DNA of 64,000 nt. It comes from Dasypus novemcinctus. Taxonomy: Eukaryota; Chordata; Mammalia; Cingulata; Dasypodidae. The notes beneath the pieces were generated by a model. It was not told where the DNA came from. It saw only the letters and a program-made list of their open reading frames with translations, and ran no database searches. Positions 44,790 to 56,365 of this stretch are shown here, in pieces. The stretch covers positions 3,286,001 through 3,350,000 of the forward strand of contig NW_026688628.1 in assembly GCF_030445035.2 (NCBI RefSeq), given 5' to 3'. Position numbers and translations under genes: made by a program. Numbering within the stretch: the stretch's first letter is position 1; each line of letters opens with the position of its first letter.

Positions 44790-45386
44790 CTACATTAAAG
44801 AAAAATAACTAGCTCTAGATGGAACATCACATTCAACCCTGGAACATTTTTAAACACTTCACCTAAAGTATTTATACATTCAGTGCAATCCCAATAAAAT
44901 CCAACAACTTTCTTTGCTGAAATGGGAAAGCCAATCATCAAATTTATATGGAAGAGTGTTTCCTCAATAGCCAAAACCATCTTGAAAAACAAAAATGAAG
45001 TTTCTTGACTCACATTTCCCAACCTTAAAAATTATTACACAGCCATCATAATCAAAACAGCATGGTACTGGCATAAGGAGAGACATACTGACCATTGAAA
45101 TTGAATTGAGTGTTCAATTGTCAGCCTTCATATTTATTGCCAGTTGTTAGTCCCTTCAATGGGGATATAATAGTGTCTCTAAAAAATGGCCTTGGGAAAA
45201 CTCGATGTCTATGTACAAATGGATGAAGGTGGCTCACTACTTCTCACCATATACAGCAACCAAATCACAATGCAACAAAGACCTAAATATAAGAAATAGA
45301 ACTATATAGCTCTCAGAAGTAAACACAGGGAAGCAACTTCAGGATCTTGAATTAGGCAATAGTTTATTCAACTTTATACTCAAGCA
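44790..45386 (+). mobile_element. old L1 ORF2 fragment
   Basis: A plus-strand piece of the region after the reverse transcriptase core. It has cattcagtgcaatcccaataaaatccaacaac, ggcataaggagagacatactgacc and the aagacctaaatataagaaatag stretch, all with counterparts in copy C at about 42110-42600. It is frame-broken and heavily diverged. Confidence 0.72.
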
Positions 45387-47775
45387 CAAGTTTTATTATT
45401 ATTTACTTTTATTTTATTTTTTTGCAAGTTTATTCTTTACTTAATTTATTGAAGTGTATCACTCATATATAAACATACATAAACAATAAGTGTATAGTAA
45501 TCATTGTGAACTTATAAAACAAGCATATGTAACATAATACCGGACTCTCATACCTCTCCCTACTACCAATACCTTGCACTGTTGTTAAACATTTTTAGCT
45601 AATGATAAATGACCATCCTCAAAATATTACTACTAACCAACATATTTTCCCCCTACTCACCCTGTTATTATTATTTTATATCATTTATATATGAATATAC
45701 ATAAACAATAAGTATATAGTAAAAATTGTGAATTTAAAGAGCAAACATGCATAACCTCATACAGGGATCCCATACATCTACCCTCCACCAACACCTTGAA
45801 TTGTCGTGAGACATTTGTTACAAATTATGAAAGAATATTGTCAAAATCTTACTACTAATTATAGTCCTTATCTTACATTTGGTGTATTTTTTGCCCAACT
45901 GACCCTATTATTATTTTTTAAATATATTTTTATGACAGAAGTTGTAATTATAAAACAATCATGCACATGTGCAGAATTCCCAAACACCCCTATATCAACA
46001 CACTACACTGTGGTGGAACATTTATTACAGATTATCTCATAATCTGATTATTACCCACATCCATAGTGTACATTTGGTACACATTTTCCATACTGCCCCA
46101 TCATCAACAGACTACTTCTTTGGCATAGATGCAAGAATATTACATTACTACTGCTAACCACAGTCCATAGGTCATATTAGACGTATTTTTCCCATGCTTC
46201 TTCACATTCCCACTACCTGCAGTAGTGATATACATTTGAGCTAGCTAACAGAGGACATTCTTCCATCTGTACCATCAACCACAATTCTCAATCCACCTCT
46301 TAGTTTACTGTGCTGTTCAGTTCCTAGATTATTCTCTAGCATTCTGTCAGTTGGCATTTATATCCCTAGATTACCATTTATAAACCAGCTGTTACTCACT
46401 ATATTTTAAGTATGTGTAATCAACTCTGTCCATTTCCACACTTTTACACTAAAACTAATTAAAGCTTCTACATACATTAAACATCAGTAGTCTATCTCAG
46501 TCCTTGTCTTGTCTCCTTTAAGAATTCATCACCTACCACCAGGTCTTTGAAGATATTTTCCTACATTTTCCTCTAGAAACTTTATGGTTCTTGCTTTTCT
46601 ATTTAGATTTTTTATTCATTTTAAGATAATTTTTGGATAAGGTGTAAGATAAGGGTTTTCTTTACTTCTTTTGGCTATGGATATCCATTTCTCTCAGCAC
46701 CATATGTTGATTGAACTGTTCTGCCCAAGCTGTGTGGGTTTGACAGGCTAGTAAAAAATCACTTGACTATATATATAAGGGTCTGTTTCTGAACCATCAA
46801 TTTGGCCATTGGTCTATATGTCTGTCTTTATGCCAGTACCATGCTCTTTTTACCACTGTAGCTAGGTAATACGATTTAAATACCGGAGATGAGTGTCCTC
46901 CAATCTCACTTTTCCTTTTATAGATGTTTCTGGCAATTCAGGACCCCTTACTTTTCCAGATAAGTTTGATAATTGTGTTTTCAAATTATTTTTAAAATGT
47001 TGGTGGAATTTTTATTGGAATTGCATTGAATCTGTATATCAACTTGAATGGAATTGACATCTTTTTTGTCTTTATTTTTTAATGTTACATTAAAAAATAT
47101 GAGGTCCCCATATACCCCCCACCTCCCCCACCCCACTCCTCCCCCCATAACAACAACCTCCTCCATCATGAGACATTCATTGTACTTGGTGAATATATCT
47201 CTGAGCACCGCTGCACCTCATGGTCAATGGTCCACACCATAGCCCAGGAATTGACATCTTAATGATGTTTTGTCTTCCAATATGTGATCATGGAATGTTC
47301 TTCCAATTATTTAGGTCTTTTTTAAATTTCTTTTAACAACAAGCTGTAGTTTTCTGAATACAAGTGCTTTACATCATTAGTTAAGTTTATTCCTACATAT
47401 TTGGGTTTTATCTGTCATGTTTTATTTTCACTACTTTTTGACACTTTTAGTTACTTTTATTATTATAATCTTCATTTCTAGACTGTCTTCCAGGCCTCTC
47501 TGTCCTGTCTTTTCTTTTCAGGCTCTAGTACACCCTTTAGTATTTCTTGAAAATCTGGTCTCTTGGTTAGAAATTCTCTCAGTTTCTGTTTGTCTGAGAA
47601 TATTCTAAACTCGCCCTCATTTTTTAAAGATAATCTTGCTAAGTATAAGAATCTTGGATATAAGTTTTTCTCTTGCAGTATCTTAAATATATCATAGCAC
47701 TGTCTTCTTGCCTCCATGGGTTTTGGTGAGAAATCAGCACTTAATCTTATTAGATATCCCTTTATCCCAGACTGT
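45387..47775 (-). mobile_element. old L1, minus strand, internally deleted
   Basis: On the minus strand, ORF1 C-terminal sequence (47478-47770) is followed by ORF2 sequence (about 46530-47470) and then by old L1 3'UTR-like sequence (45400-46520). The first has an 80-codon stretch opening MEARRQCYDIFK and containing NEGEFRIFSDKQKLREFL. The endonuclease and most of the reverse transcriptase are missing between ORF1 and ORF2, so there is an internal deletion. A younger L1 3' insertion sits at 47064-47246. The adjacent 44790-45386 piece lies in opposite orientation. Confidence 0.75.
47050..47260 (-). mobile_element. short L1 3' insertion with 14-bp TSD
   Basis: The insert (47064-47246, about 183 bp) is the terminal type A 3'UTR in minus orientation, with its T-rich end at 47064-47080. 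It lies between perfect copies of GGAATTGACATCTT (47050-47063 and 47247-47260). Removing it restores the older L1 ORF2 sequence around it. Confidence 0.9.
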
Positions 47776-49362
47776 AGAAATTCTTATGATTCACTATGCT
47801 AAATTTACTGTACAGCTTCACCTTCAAAATCCACCATGGTTGGTAGAAACCATGGCCATTAGAGAGATTTCAGGGTATTCTCTGTTTCTTATTCTTCGGG
47901 ATATCCAAAAAGTATTTACTTCACAGTTTTAAAATGTGGAGAATACCATACTGAGCAAAATTGTTTATTCCTCATCTATTGTGAAACAGATGATACATAG
48001 TAATATATTATAATGTTCAGCAAGCAATGTAGCTGGTTCATAATACCAAGTTAATATGTTTCAGAAAGTATTCATCATAAAAACTGCATAGTTGATCTCT
48101 ACATTTCCATTGGATTTTAGGACCATTTTATTTTATTTTATTTTAAAGATTTCTATAGAATGCAATTGTAACTCTCTTTTACCTGTAAATGTCTTAGCTG
48201 TCCTTTCAAATTGAGATCAAGAAATATCTCAATCTTGGTTACCTACATTAGGTCAATTTATTATCTTTACATTTCCAATCTTTGGCATCTAGATTCATAT
48301 ACCACAGATTTTCAGGTACCTACAAAATTACGTAGAATGAACACTAGACTCAGACACATTCATACTATCCTGTTTGCTTAAATTTATCATATGGGACAGA
48401 AAAAATTAGGAATGCTACTAATCTTGAGATATATCATCACTGTTTCAGGGAATTATTCATAGGTGATATCAAAGAGACAAACCAACTATAATAAACAAAT
48501 ACACCTTAAAATGAGGCAACAAGTTTATCTTCCTTCCAACAATATTTCTTTTGGAATGTAAAGAGGGTGAGCAAATATATTATCTATCCACTTCCTTCCT
48601 TGAATAAAATTCATGGAGCCACTTCTGTGATAGGTACACATTTAAGAATAACTATTTCTAGATGTTTTATAAATATGTTTTTTCTTTAGGAGGACACATA
48701 TGCATTATACCCATAATGAGCCCTGCTTAACTGGTGAATTCAACTTCAGGAGAGCCAGCTTTCCTTCAACTCATCTTGATAAGGATTCCTTCTCATCTAT
48801 ACTACTGTGAGTAATTACATTTTCAGTGATGTTCCTCTGCAATAAAATTAGCAATAAATTCTTTGGTCAAACTGAACAAAGTGTTTGATAATGTTTCCCA
48901 CTTCACAGCAGTTATAATACATTTTTAATTTTATGTCAGAATGTAAGTGCTGGACTTGCTTGTGTTTCATGCCAGATTGTACTTTGTGAGTTCATAACTC
49001 TTTCCATTTTATTTTATTGTTTAGGGGAATGGGATGTACAAAGTTTCTGGTACACCATAAGACAGCTGATTTTCTATTTTGGGTGCCCTTATGTAATTTT
49101 CTTTTGGAACCTTTTCTTGAATATGAGTTTTTCTCAGTCTATATCTCTTTCCTTCATGCCTGCAAAATCCCCTGATACCTATTTGCATAACACTATGGAT
49201 CTAATTATAGTTATTTCTCAGTAAATGTTGAATCTTAGCAAGAATGATTTAAGTTTGCTGTGGACCAATGGGGAAATATATAAATTAACCAAGGTAGAAC
49301 ATTTGGGATTTTCACTTGAAAAGAGTTTCCTGGTCTTAAATAAAGTAGTGGGGTGTATTCTT
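47776..49362. other. anonymous non-coding DNA
   Basis: About 1.6 kb of AT-rich sequence without recognised genes or repeats. Confidence 0.45.
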
Positions 49363-49489
49363 TGATGGGTATTTATTTATTTTTTATTTTTTTGTCTTTA
49401 TTTTTTTAATATTACATTAAAAAAATATGAGGTCCCCATATACCCCCCACCCCCTCACCTACTCCTCCCCCCCATATGATGGGTATTTA
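49363..49489 (-). mobile_element. short L1 3' insertion (about 101 bp) with 13-bp TSD
   Basis: The insert 49376-49476 is only the C-rich end of the type A 3'UTR plus its T-rich tail (minus orientation). It lies between perfect copies of TGATGGGTATTTA (49363-49375 and 49477-49489). Confidence 0.88.
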
Positions 49490-50389
49490 GAAGCTTCAGA
49501 AAGATAATGATTCTAAAGTAGCCTCTTTAAACAATTTCTTAAAGGTGCTACTTGATGTATAAAATGTTAAAGTAAGTTAAGTTTTAATTTAACCAAACTG
49601 AGTCACAGCACTGGCAAAGGTATTTCAATGGTAATTCCATTTTCTATAGTTTGTCAGCTTGAAGGTAGATTCCAAGCCCTTTTGATACATTAAAATATTA
49701 CTTATTCAAAGTCATGTACACAAGTTATACAGAATGTGCTTTTTGTCAGGAAAAAGAAAGAAAAAAAAATAATTCCATCACAAACTAAAGCAAAAGCATT
49801 GCAGAATAAGAAAGGGAAAAGTATATGATAATACCTGAATGGATATGGAAATTTGTAAATGGTTTTCAGAAAAACAATTTAATTTTTCATGCTTTAAGAA
49901 GGTTAATATTTAATGAGCTTGTCTATAAGATTTTAAAGAAATGGCATATTCATGCAAAGGAAAACTTGGTTTTTTGTCTGTTAAAATAATAATTTCTGGG
50001 ATTATCCATTTGTTATTAAGAAATTGTAAAAAGATTTATTACCTTCTGAGTAATTGGCTTAGAAATCAGATAGTCAGTGTTTTATCACAATAATTTCCTG
50101 TACTTTATTCAGATGTATATGTCTCTCATGTTTAAGAGAACCCAAGTGTTCTAACTTTTTAAAAATCTGTTTGAAAAATAATCATATTATTTCCCATAAA
50201 TTATTTTTAGTCCTTTGTTGTCACTGAAACTGTCACTTATCAACCCATTTTTCATGGAAGCAGCCCCTCCCTTACTGGTTTGAAAAAGTTTTCATTTATT
50301 TTGTTTGTGCTCCAAACTCATCATGTTTATTCATCATATTTATTGAGAAGACACTTACTTCACTGCAGGAAGAATTATTTCTTTATTTC
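49490..50389. other. anonymous non-coding DNA
   Basis: No recognised gene or repeat up to the ERV C LTR. Confidence 0.4.
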
Positions 50390-50764
50390 TGTTGGCAGCA
50401 CACACTGCTAAGGAGGATGTTGACCAGCAATAGCCACTGAACATGCTAAGCTCCCATTTTAAGACCAGGTATGGTTTGCAATAAAGCATGCTCTGCTAAA
50501 CCACACCCCGTAACCTGCCTTCCCCCCAATTTGAGTAGCCGACATCATTTAAACCCATCTTTATTCAGCCCCTTTAGCCTGCCTTTCCCATACAGTATAA
50601 AACCATAGGCTCAATTTTGCTCAGGTAGGCTGAACTGAGGCTCCCTGAGATCTGTTCTCCTTGCTGGCTGACTATGTAATAAGTTCTTTCTCTTCTCGAT
50701 ATCCTGGCATCACAGTATTGACTTCTCTGTGCATCAGGCAGTGACCCCACTTTGAACAGTCACA
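50390..50764 (+). repeat. ERV C 5' LTR
   Basis: A 375-bp block starting TGTTGGCAGC and ending CA just before a primer-binding-like site. A TATA-like tataaaac is at 50596-50603. The GC-richer R/U5 part follows, with gtaataag as a weak polyadenylation signal at about 50676. Boundaries rest on the TG...CA rule and on the site after it. No second LTR was found downstream. Confidence 0.65.
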
Positions 50765-50767
50765 ACT

Positions 50768-50785
50768 TGGTGGCCATGAGGGTTA
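50768..50785 (+). promoter_or_regulatory. ERV C primer-binding-like site
   Basis: It starts TGGTGGCCATGAGGG, four bases after the LTR's CA. Retroviral primer-binding sites begin TGG, the complement of the tRNA 3' CCA. I cannot assign the tRNA. Confidence 0.55.
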
Positions 50786-51485
50786 GTCATAGAGAACCCT
50801 GCATGAAGCTTCACAGTCATTGCAGGATGGAATTTTCCAGTTATTGACCCTGAGTGATCACCCAGACCCCGTTAGTCTAGAGGCTCAACAACCAGGAATT
50901 TCTCCCATTTCCACTGGCATCATCAGCCCTTTGGCACAGTTTAATTTCAAGAAAAGTGATGTTTTCCAGATGAAGACATCTCCTGGATGAGTAAATTTGT
51001 TATTTTGGGGTGGGTGACTTTGTTAAGATATCTATGTGAAACCTGTCTGTTCTGGTTTTTTTGGTCACTAAGATTGGGTTTTCAATTCCCACCATAGCCC
51101 AGCTCAGCTTGGTTAGGATTATGAGTTGGAGTCCTACCTCAGCCCTGCTTGGTTATTGATTAAGACTGTGAGTTGAATCCCACCTTAGTCCTAAGTTTGT
51201 GGGTATGAGCCCCAACTTAATTCCACTGGATGCTGGCCCCAGGTACTTGAGTATCAGTCATGGAAGTACATTCCAGCTGTGGGTTTGAGTCTCATTTTGG
51301 TTCTGGTCATGAGTTGAAGCCCACTTTGGTTCCAGTTGCTGGTCATGGGTTTGAGTCTCACATTGGTTTTGGTTTCTTTGGATTTATTTTATTTTACTGG
51401 TTAGTGGAATCATTGTTTACCAAGTTGAGTCTGATTGTGTTTACTTCTGTGTACACTTTGTCTTGGCATGCTGAAAGTTACAAAT
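50786..51485 (+). other. ERV C leader
   Basis: About 700 bp between the primer-binding-like site and the gag start. It contains diverged repeats of a short T/G-rich phrase (for example gagttggagtcc, gtgagttgaatccc, atgagccccaac, gtttgagtctc), about 50-70 bp apart from 51060 to 51370. Confidence 0.55.
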
Positions 51486-51745
51486 ATGGGAAATGTTAAC
51501 AGCAAAAGTTGTAAATGTGTTTTAAAATGTGTTTTAGATAATTTTATACATTTAGAGGTGAATAAATGAAAAGAAAAATATACTATTCTTTTGTAACACA
51601 GCCAAGCCCTGGTATAAATTAGAATCTTGGTAACAATGGCCAGAGAATGGATCTCTTAAATATTGCAATTGGACTTACATTGTAAAAGAGAAGAAAAAAT
51701 GGCCCAGAATTCCGTGTATTCAATCTCTATGTCTTTGTGTTAGAA
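51486..51745 (+). pseudogene. ERV C gag matrix start (dead)
   Basis: An ATG at 51486 opens with MGN and a Ser at position 6, which fits N-terminal myristoylation as in gamma-type retroviral matrix proteins. It runs 26 codons to a stop. After a gap, a frame at about 51640-51735 has WPENGSL-like and KKKWP stretches, consistent with the middle of matrix. Gag would build the viral shell. Here it is a short broken fragment, and the rest of gag is missing. Confidence 0.62.
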
Positions 51746-51989
51746 CACAAATTTTTTAAAAATGTTCAAAATTATGATTCAAATTAGTGAGTTTTTGTAT
51801 TTCTGTGTTACTGTGGTTTTGTGTCTGACTCAGCTAAAGATTTTAATTGAAGCTAAAAGCTTTCTATTTTTGTCTATTTGTTTACTATATATATTCCTAC
51901 CTCCAGATCATAATACCAAATTAATCTGAAAATTCTTAAAGAACTTCATTGAAATTGCTTAAAGTTAAATAAGCATATTACACAATTAT

Positions 51990-52755
51990 ATGCATAATCA
52001 TACTCTTGAGGTACCTGAAATTAAAGAAACTGAACTTTTAACACTTCCAATGTCAAGAGTATTTCTAGATTTAAATGCAAATGTTTTAACATTGAGATGA
52101 ATTATCAAGCCTGAGTGCATACCTGGAGCTCCTGGCCCTGACTCTTCTGGCCTCCTAGGTGCTGGGGTCTGCACCCATGTGCAGCAGTTGCTGGGGACAG
52201 CCTGCACAGTGGAAAGGACACAGTCCAGAGCTTCCTGAAAGATCAGCAACATCCCCCTAAGCCTCTTTTCCCTCTAAGAAAGCAAAGTGCCTTTCAAGGT
52301 GACTGTTAAGGCTGCCCCAGGAAATGGCAGAGGCTTTTCCAATTGCCCATGTCACATCTTTGGGCAAAATAGATCTGGTAATATAGTTGCAGACAATTAG
52401 AAATGGGGCACATGAGCCCTAACAGATACCAGGGCCGCCTTACTTATGTAAAATCCCCTTGCCCTCCTTAACACTCTTCCTGGAATACAATTCAAATGGT
52501 GGGGCATTGCCCAAACAATACCAGTTGGGGCAGCTATGGGGGAGGTATGGGTTAAGTCTAGAGCTCTTTCTACTAATTCTGAGGAATGCAGTTGGTAAGA
52601 ACAATGATAAAGTTGCAAAATAAGCCATATTTTGCATAATTTGTCCTGTAAAATAGGTTCCTCTCTTTTTCTGAAATTCCAAGGGAATTCCCCAATTTGG
52701 AATTATTTTTCCTCTAATAATACTATTGCAACAGTAAACAGTAGACAAATCATGA
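51990..52755 (-). pseudogene. ERV D integrase relic, opposite strand to ERV C
   Basis: A minus-strand retroviral integrase fragment. A 102-codon frame (52440-52748) contains IIPNWGIPLEFQ and a GTYFTGQ stretch, matching the catalytic-core region around the second acidic residue, where the expected Asp before G is changed. In another frame (52397-52618) an HSSELVERA stretch matches the third catalytic Glu region (usual form PQSSGxVERxN). A frame at 51998-52252 may hold the C-terminal domain (WVQTPAPRRPEE). At least two frameshifts separate these. It faces ERV C gag, so it is a separate or inverted element. Confidence 0.7.
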
Positions 52756-54362
52756 TTAAAACATATTTATATCCTTAGGATGGGGGATTGCACCAATTTC
52801 CAGGATAATGCTTTAGACAAATTAAACAATTGTAGTAATTGTCTAAAATTATGAACAACCAACTTCAAATGCAAACTGACTAAAAGCCTGACATTGTTCC
52901 TTATTTTGAAATGTCATGAAAAAAAAAGAGGATTTTTATTTGCAATGGAGGAAAAATAGAAAAGTGATGGGTGCTTTTATAAACCTGCTATTAAATTGTA
53001 CCTTAGCCATAATAATAAACCAGACCTCTCCTGCTTGCCTCCAGAAAACTGCTTCAGAAATTAATTCCCTATAACAGCTATGTCTCCTAAACTATCAGTG
53101 TTAACTACAATAAAAACCTACAATTATATTCCATTCAGGTATGTTCTCCTTAAATTTATATAGGTTTACTAACAAAATAAGTTAACATTAGATATTTAAA
53201 ATGATGTAAAATGTAAATTTATGCCTAGCAAAATTGACTTCTTACTTTGACAAACTTTATTTTAAGAATAATTGTGTTATTTAGGATGTTTGAAGACAAT
53301 TCACAAATGTTTTTGATAACCCACAGTATGCGGATATGAGGTGGGTATCTAAAGTATGTAGGATGTACTTTGTTAAGGAAAAGGAGTGTTGTGTAGTACT
53401 GAAGTAAAATGACTGATTTTTTTTTAAATGAGAAAGAGAATGTGTAGGAGAAAGGTTAAATGAACTAGAATGCTATAGAAAGATTGTAGAAATGAATTTT
53501 ATTTATTTCAGTCAGTGCTAAGATTTGATAGACTTATGTATAGTTTTTAAGAGCTTTCATATCAAACAGTGAATTCATGCAAAAAACTAGAGTACGATTT
53601 TCTTTTTATTAAAATAATGAAGTTGCCTTGGATTACCATACTGGTCATGGTTTGAAAATAGAAGCTTTTTTTCCCATTTGGAATTCTGACAATAAGACAA
53701 ATTTCTAAACCATACCAGAATATAATTTTTGATGTTTATATTGACTTTATCATCCTTTATTATTTTACAAAATGCTTACTTTTAAAATAAATCTCTTCTC
53801 TACCCTTGGATAATAAGTAATCAAATGTTGTTTCACTATGACCCAGTTTCCTATTAAATGTAATATTCAAATCTGATGACTTGGCAGTTTGTCTGGTCCA
53901 AGGCAAACCCTAAATAATGGTTTAATATATATTCAAATTGTATTCAGCATTTTCTAGTGGGACGCAGGAAAGTCACAGAGGATTTTTTTATCACTCCTTG
54001 TAAAAGAGAGATGTGAGGAATAATTAAATTTATTAATAGGTTACCAGTTGGATGGGAAGTGTTTTCAAATCTAAAGGGATTTCCTAACCTTCTGTAGGTT
54101 GAATCTATATGGATAAAATGTTATTCATATAAATATTTTAAAATTGTATGAATTAATAGGGATTTGGTAATGTTCTCAATATCCATGTTAAGTCCTCATC
54201 ATAAGCTGCATGTTATTAAACATTATAAATGTCATGAGTCATAATTTTAGTTATTTTTAGAAAATGCTATATGTTACAAGACCAACCAAATCTCCATGCC
54301 AGGGATACTATTTTACTCTGATGCATCTCTAAATGTGCATGCAATAACTGATAGGTTAGAAC
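52756..54362. other. anonymous non-coding DNA
   Basis: About 1.6 kb of AT-rich sequence. It may include further ERV interior at 52760-53100, but I could not support that with a motif. Confidence 0.4.
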
Positions 54363-54640
54363 TTTGTGGTGGTTAGACTATTGTGTCAACTTGACAAGAT
54401 AATTGTGCCCAAACTGCTTGGTCTTACATAAACCAATTATGTAATTAATGCTCTTTCATGTTATAAGCTATTGATAATGTGAAAGGTTCAGCCCTGTCTT
54501 TTGATAAAAGCAAGTTACATATTGCTTGTACTTATTTCTTTCAAAGCTGATTTTAGGGGCTTTATATTAATTGTGTGTTATACTCATTTTTGCTACACCA
54601 ATGCTTTAGTCTACTCATTTAACAATAAAATCAATATCTT
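54363..54640 (+). repeat. unidentified interspersed repeat (TGTGTCAACT type)
   Basis: It opens with gtggtggttagactattgtgtcaactt, related to the opening at 28852. The remainder diverges. Extent is approximate and family unknown. Confidence 0.4.
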
Positions 54641-55323
54641 TCAACCTAAAACATATTATACACATTAGTTCATGCCTATTTTGATAATAGAAAAGCCTTA
54701 ATTAATTTATGAGAAAAGTCACTGCTTTCTTGTAAATTACACAAAAACACAGAAAAAAGTTTTTCAATAACTCATCACACTCTTTTGTAAGATAGCACAT
54801 ACTAGGAACAAAGACTGAATTAATTCTCAATCCAATAAGATTTGTCTTTAGCTATTTATATTATATTTCTGAGTTCACCATGTTCTTTTTCATCTACTAT
54901 AACACACACACACTCATTTAGAGAATTCCTGTTTCAGACAAACCAGATTGGCACTGTATCTTTGAAGGGATGTCTGTGTGTTTACTTACCAAAAAAAAAA
55001 AAGAAAAAATCAGAAGCCAGTGCTATCTCATCTGTAGTATTTTCTTGATTTGCTGAGATAATTTTATAATACTTGACTAAAACAAACATTTCCTCATTAT
55101 CCTTAAACAATATTCACTATTAAGAACATATTAGTGTTTTTTAAATTGCAATTACTTTTATACTCCTAACATATTAAATGACTTGGAATAAAGTTGTTTC
55201 ATTATTTTCTCTCCTAAAATGCTTGTATCTACCATGTGCTGTCAGTGACTTACAGACCAAACAATCAGATACATTCACTAAGTTATGTAAAAATAATGTA
55301 TTTAGTACATTTCATTTCTCTTA
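54641..55323. other. anonymous non-coding DNA
   Basis: No recognised content, apart from a short (CA)n at about 54903-54914. Confidence 0.4.
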
Positions 55324-55830
55324 CTCCTTTGTTGGGAGCAGTCAAAATAAAGTACACGTCGAACTCAGCAGAGCCAGCAGCATGGCTGCCAGAGAGGAGC
55401 CAACTTTCTCATTTGAGTAAACTATAATTAGTTCACCACAACATGGCGGGTCCCACATCATGGCAGAACTCAAATCTGCCCTGTCACTTCCTTGTTCTTC
55501 TCCCTCCCTGCTCCTTTGTTCTCCGTTTCCTGCCACTGCCCAGACTGATAAGATAGTGCCACTGCCCAGACTGATAAGATAGTGTGCAGGCGCAAGATGT
55601 GAAACTGAAGTCTGCCTTCTACCTCAGCAACAGAAGTAGCCAATCCCTAGCTTCCACCTCCACCCACCGCCCTTCCCCTTCCCAAGAGTATATATGCTTT
55701 GTTCCCTCAATAAAATTCACAGCTTGATCAGAACACTGTCTTGCTGTCATTCTTCGTGTCTCTTGTCCCACCATTCTTTATTGGCAGGTTTTGAGCCCTC
55801 ATTGCTGTCCCGTGGGCCAGGACACTCCTT
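55324..55830 (+). repeat. solo class II-like ERV LTR with 6-bp TSD
   Basis: A 495-bp solo LTR (55330-55824) between perfect CTCCTT copies (55324-55329 and 55825-55830). It begins TGTTGGGAGC and ends GACA. A tatata box lies at 55689-55694 and AATAAA at 55709-55714, followed by a ctgtcttgctgtcattcttcg stretch typical of R/U5. The 6-bp TSD and TGTTGGGAGC start fit class II (beta-like, ERVK) elements. A perfect 26-bp tandem duplication (55532-55583) lies in U3, where enhancer repeats are common. Confidence 0.9.
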
Positions 55831-56365
55831 CTTGGAATTCTTAATGATAAATGGATTAAGGGAAATAGTAGTTAGTATGATATTCAACTGATCACTAAAT
55901 CTGAACTATGAGCAGATATTTTTCCACCATGGTTAAGGTAAAATATAGAACTTTCTTTTTCTGCAGCATGAAACATTAATGGGAGATTTTGTAAGTAAAT
56001 ATAAGATGGTTGTTTATCAGAAACCTGAAAAAAAAAAAGCTTGAAAAATTCAATGAAAAGGAAAAAATCCCTAAGCAAACAATTGGCAACATTCGATTTT
56101 GTAAAGCATTGGAAAGTAAGTGGCAGAAGTAAAAGACTGCTGGCAAGTATCTTAGCTTATGTCCACTCGGAGCTTTCTTTTCTGTCTCAAGTTCTGATTT
56201 AAGTAAACATGTACCCAATTTGCATAATTACACATAAGAAAGGGGAAAGCCCTTATGTAATAAAATAAGAGAGCACCAATTCAACTGGTGTAAAATTAAG
56301 AACTATGAGTTTGTCTAAATAAAAGTTGGATAAAAGCACATGAATTGTAACCACTTCCTTGCATA
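55831..56365. other. anonymous non-coding DNA
   Basis: The 3' flank of the OR2G-like pseudogene (minus strand). No recognised content. Confidence 0.4.

Noticed and set aside
47478..47717. A small conserved gene (79 codons, MEARRQC start)
   Set aside because: It is the C-terminal domain of an old L1 ORF1, followed on the same strand by L1 ORF2 sequence.
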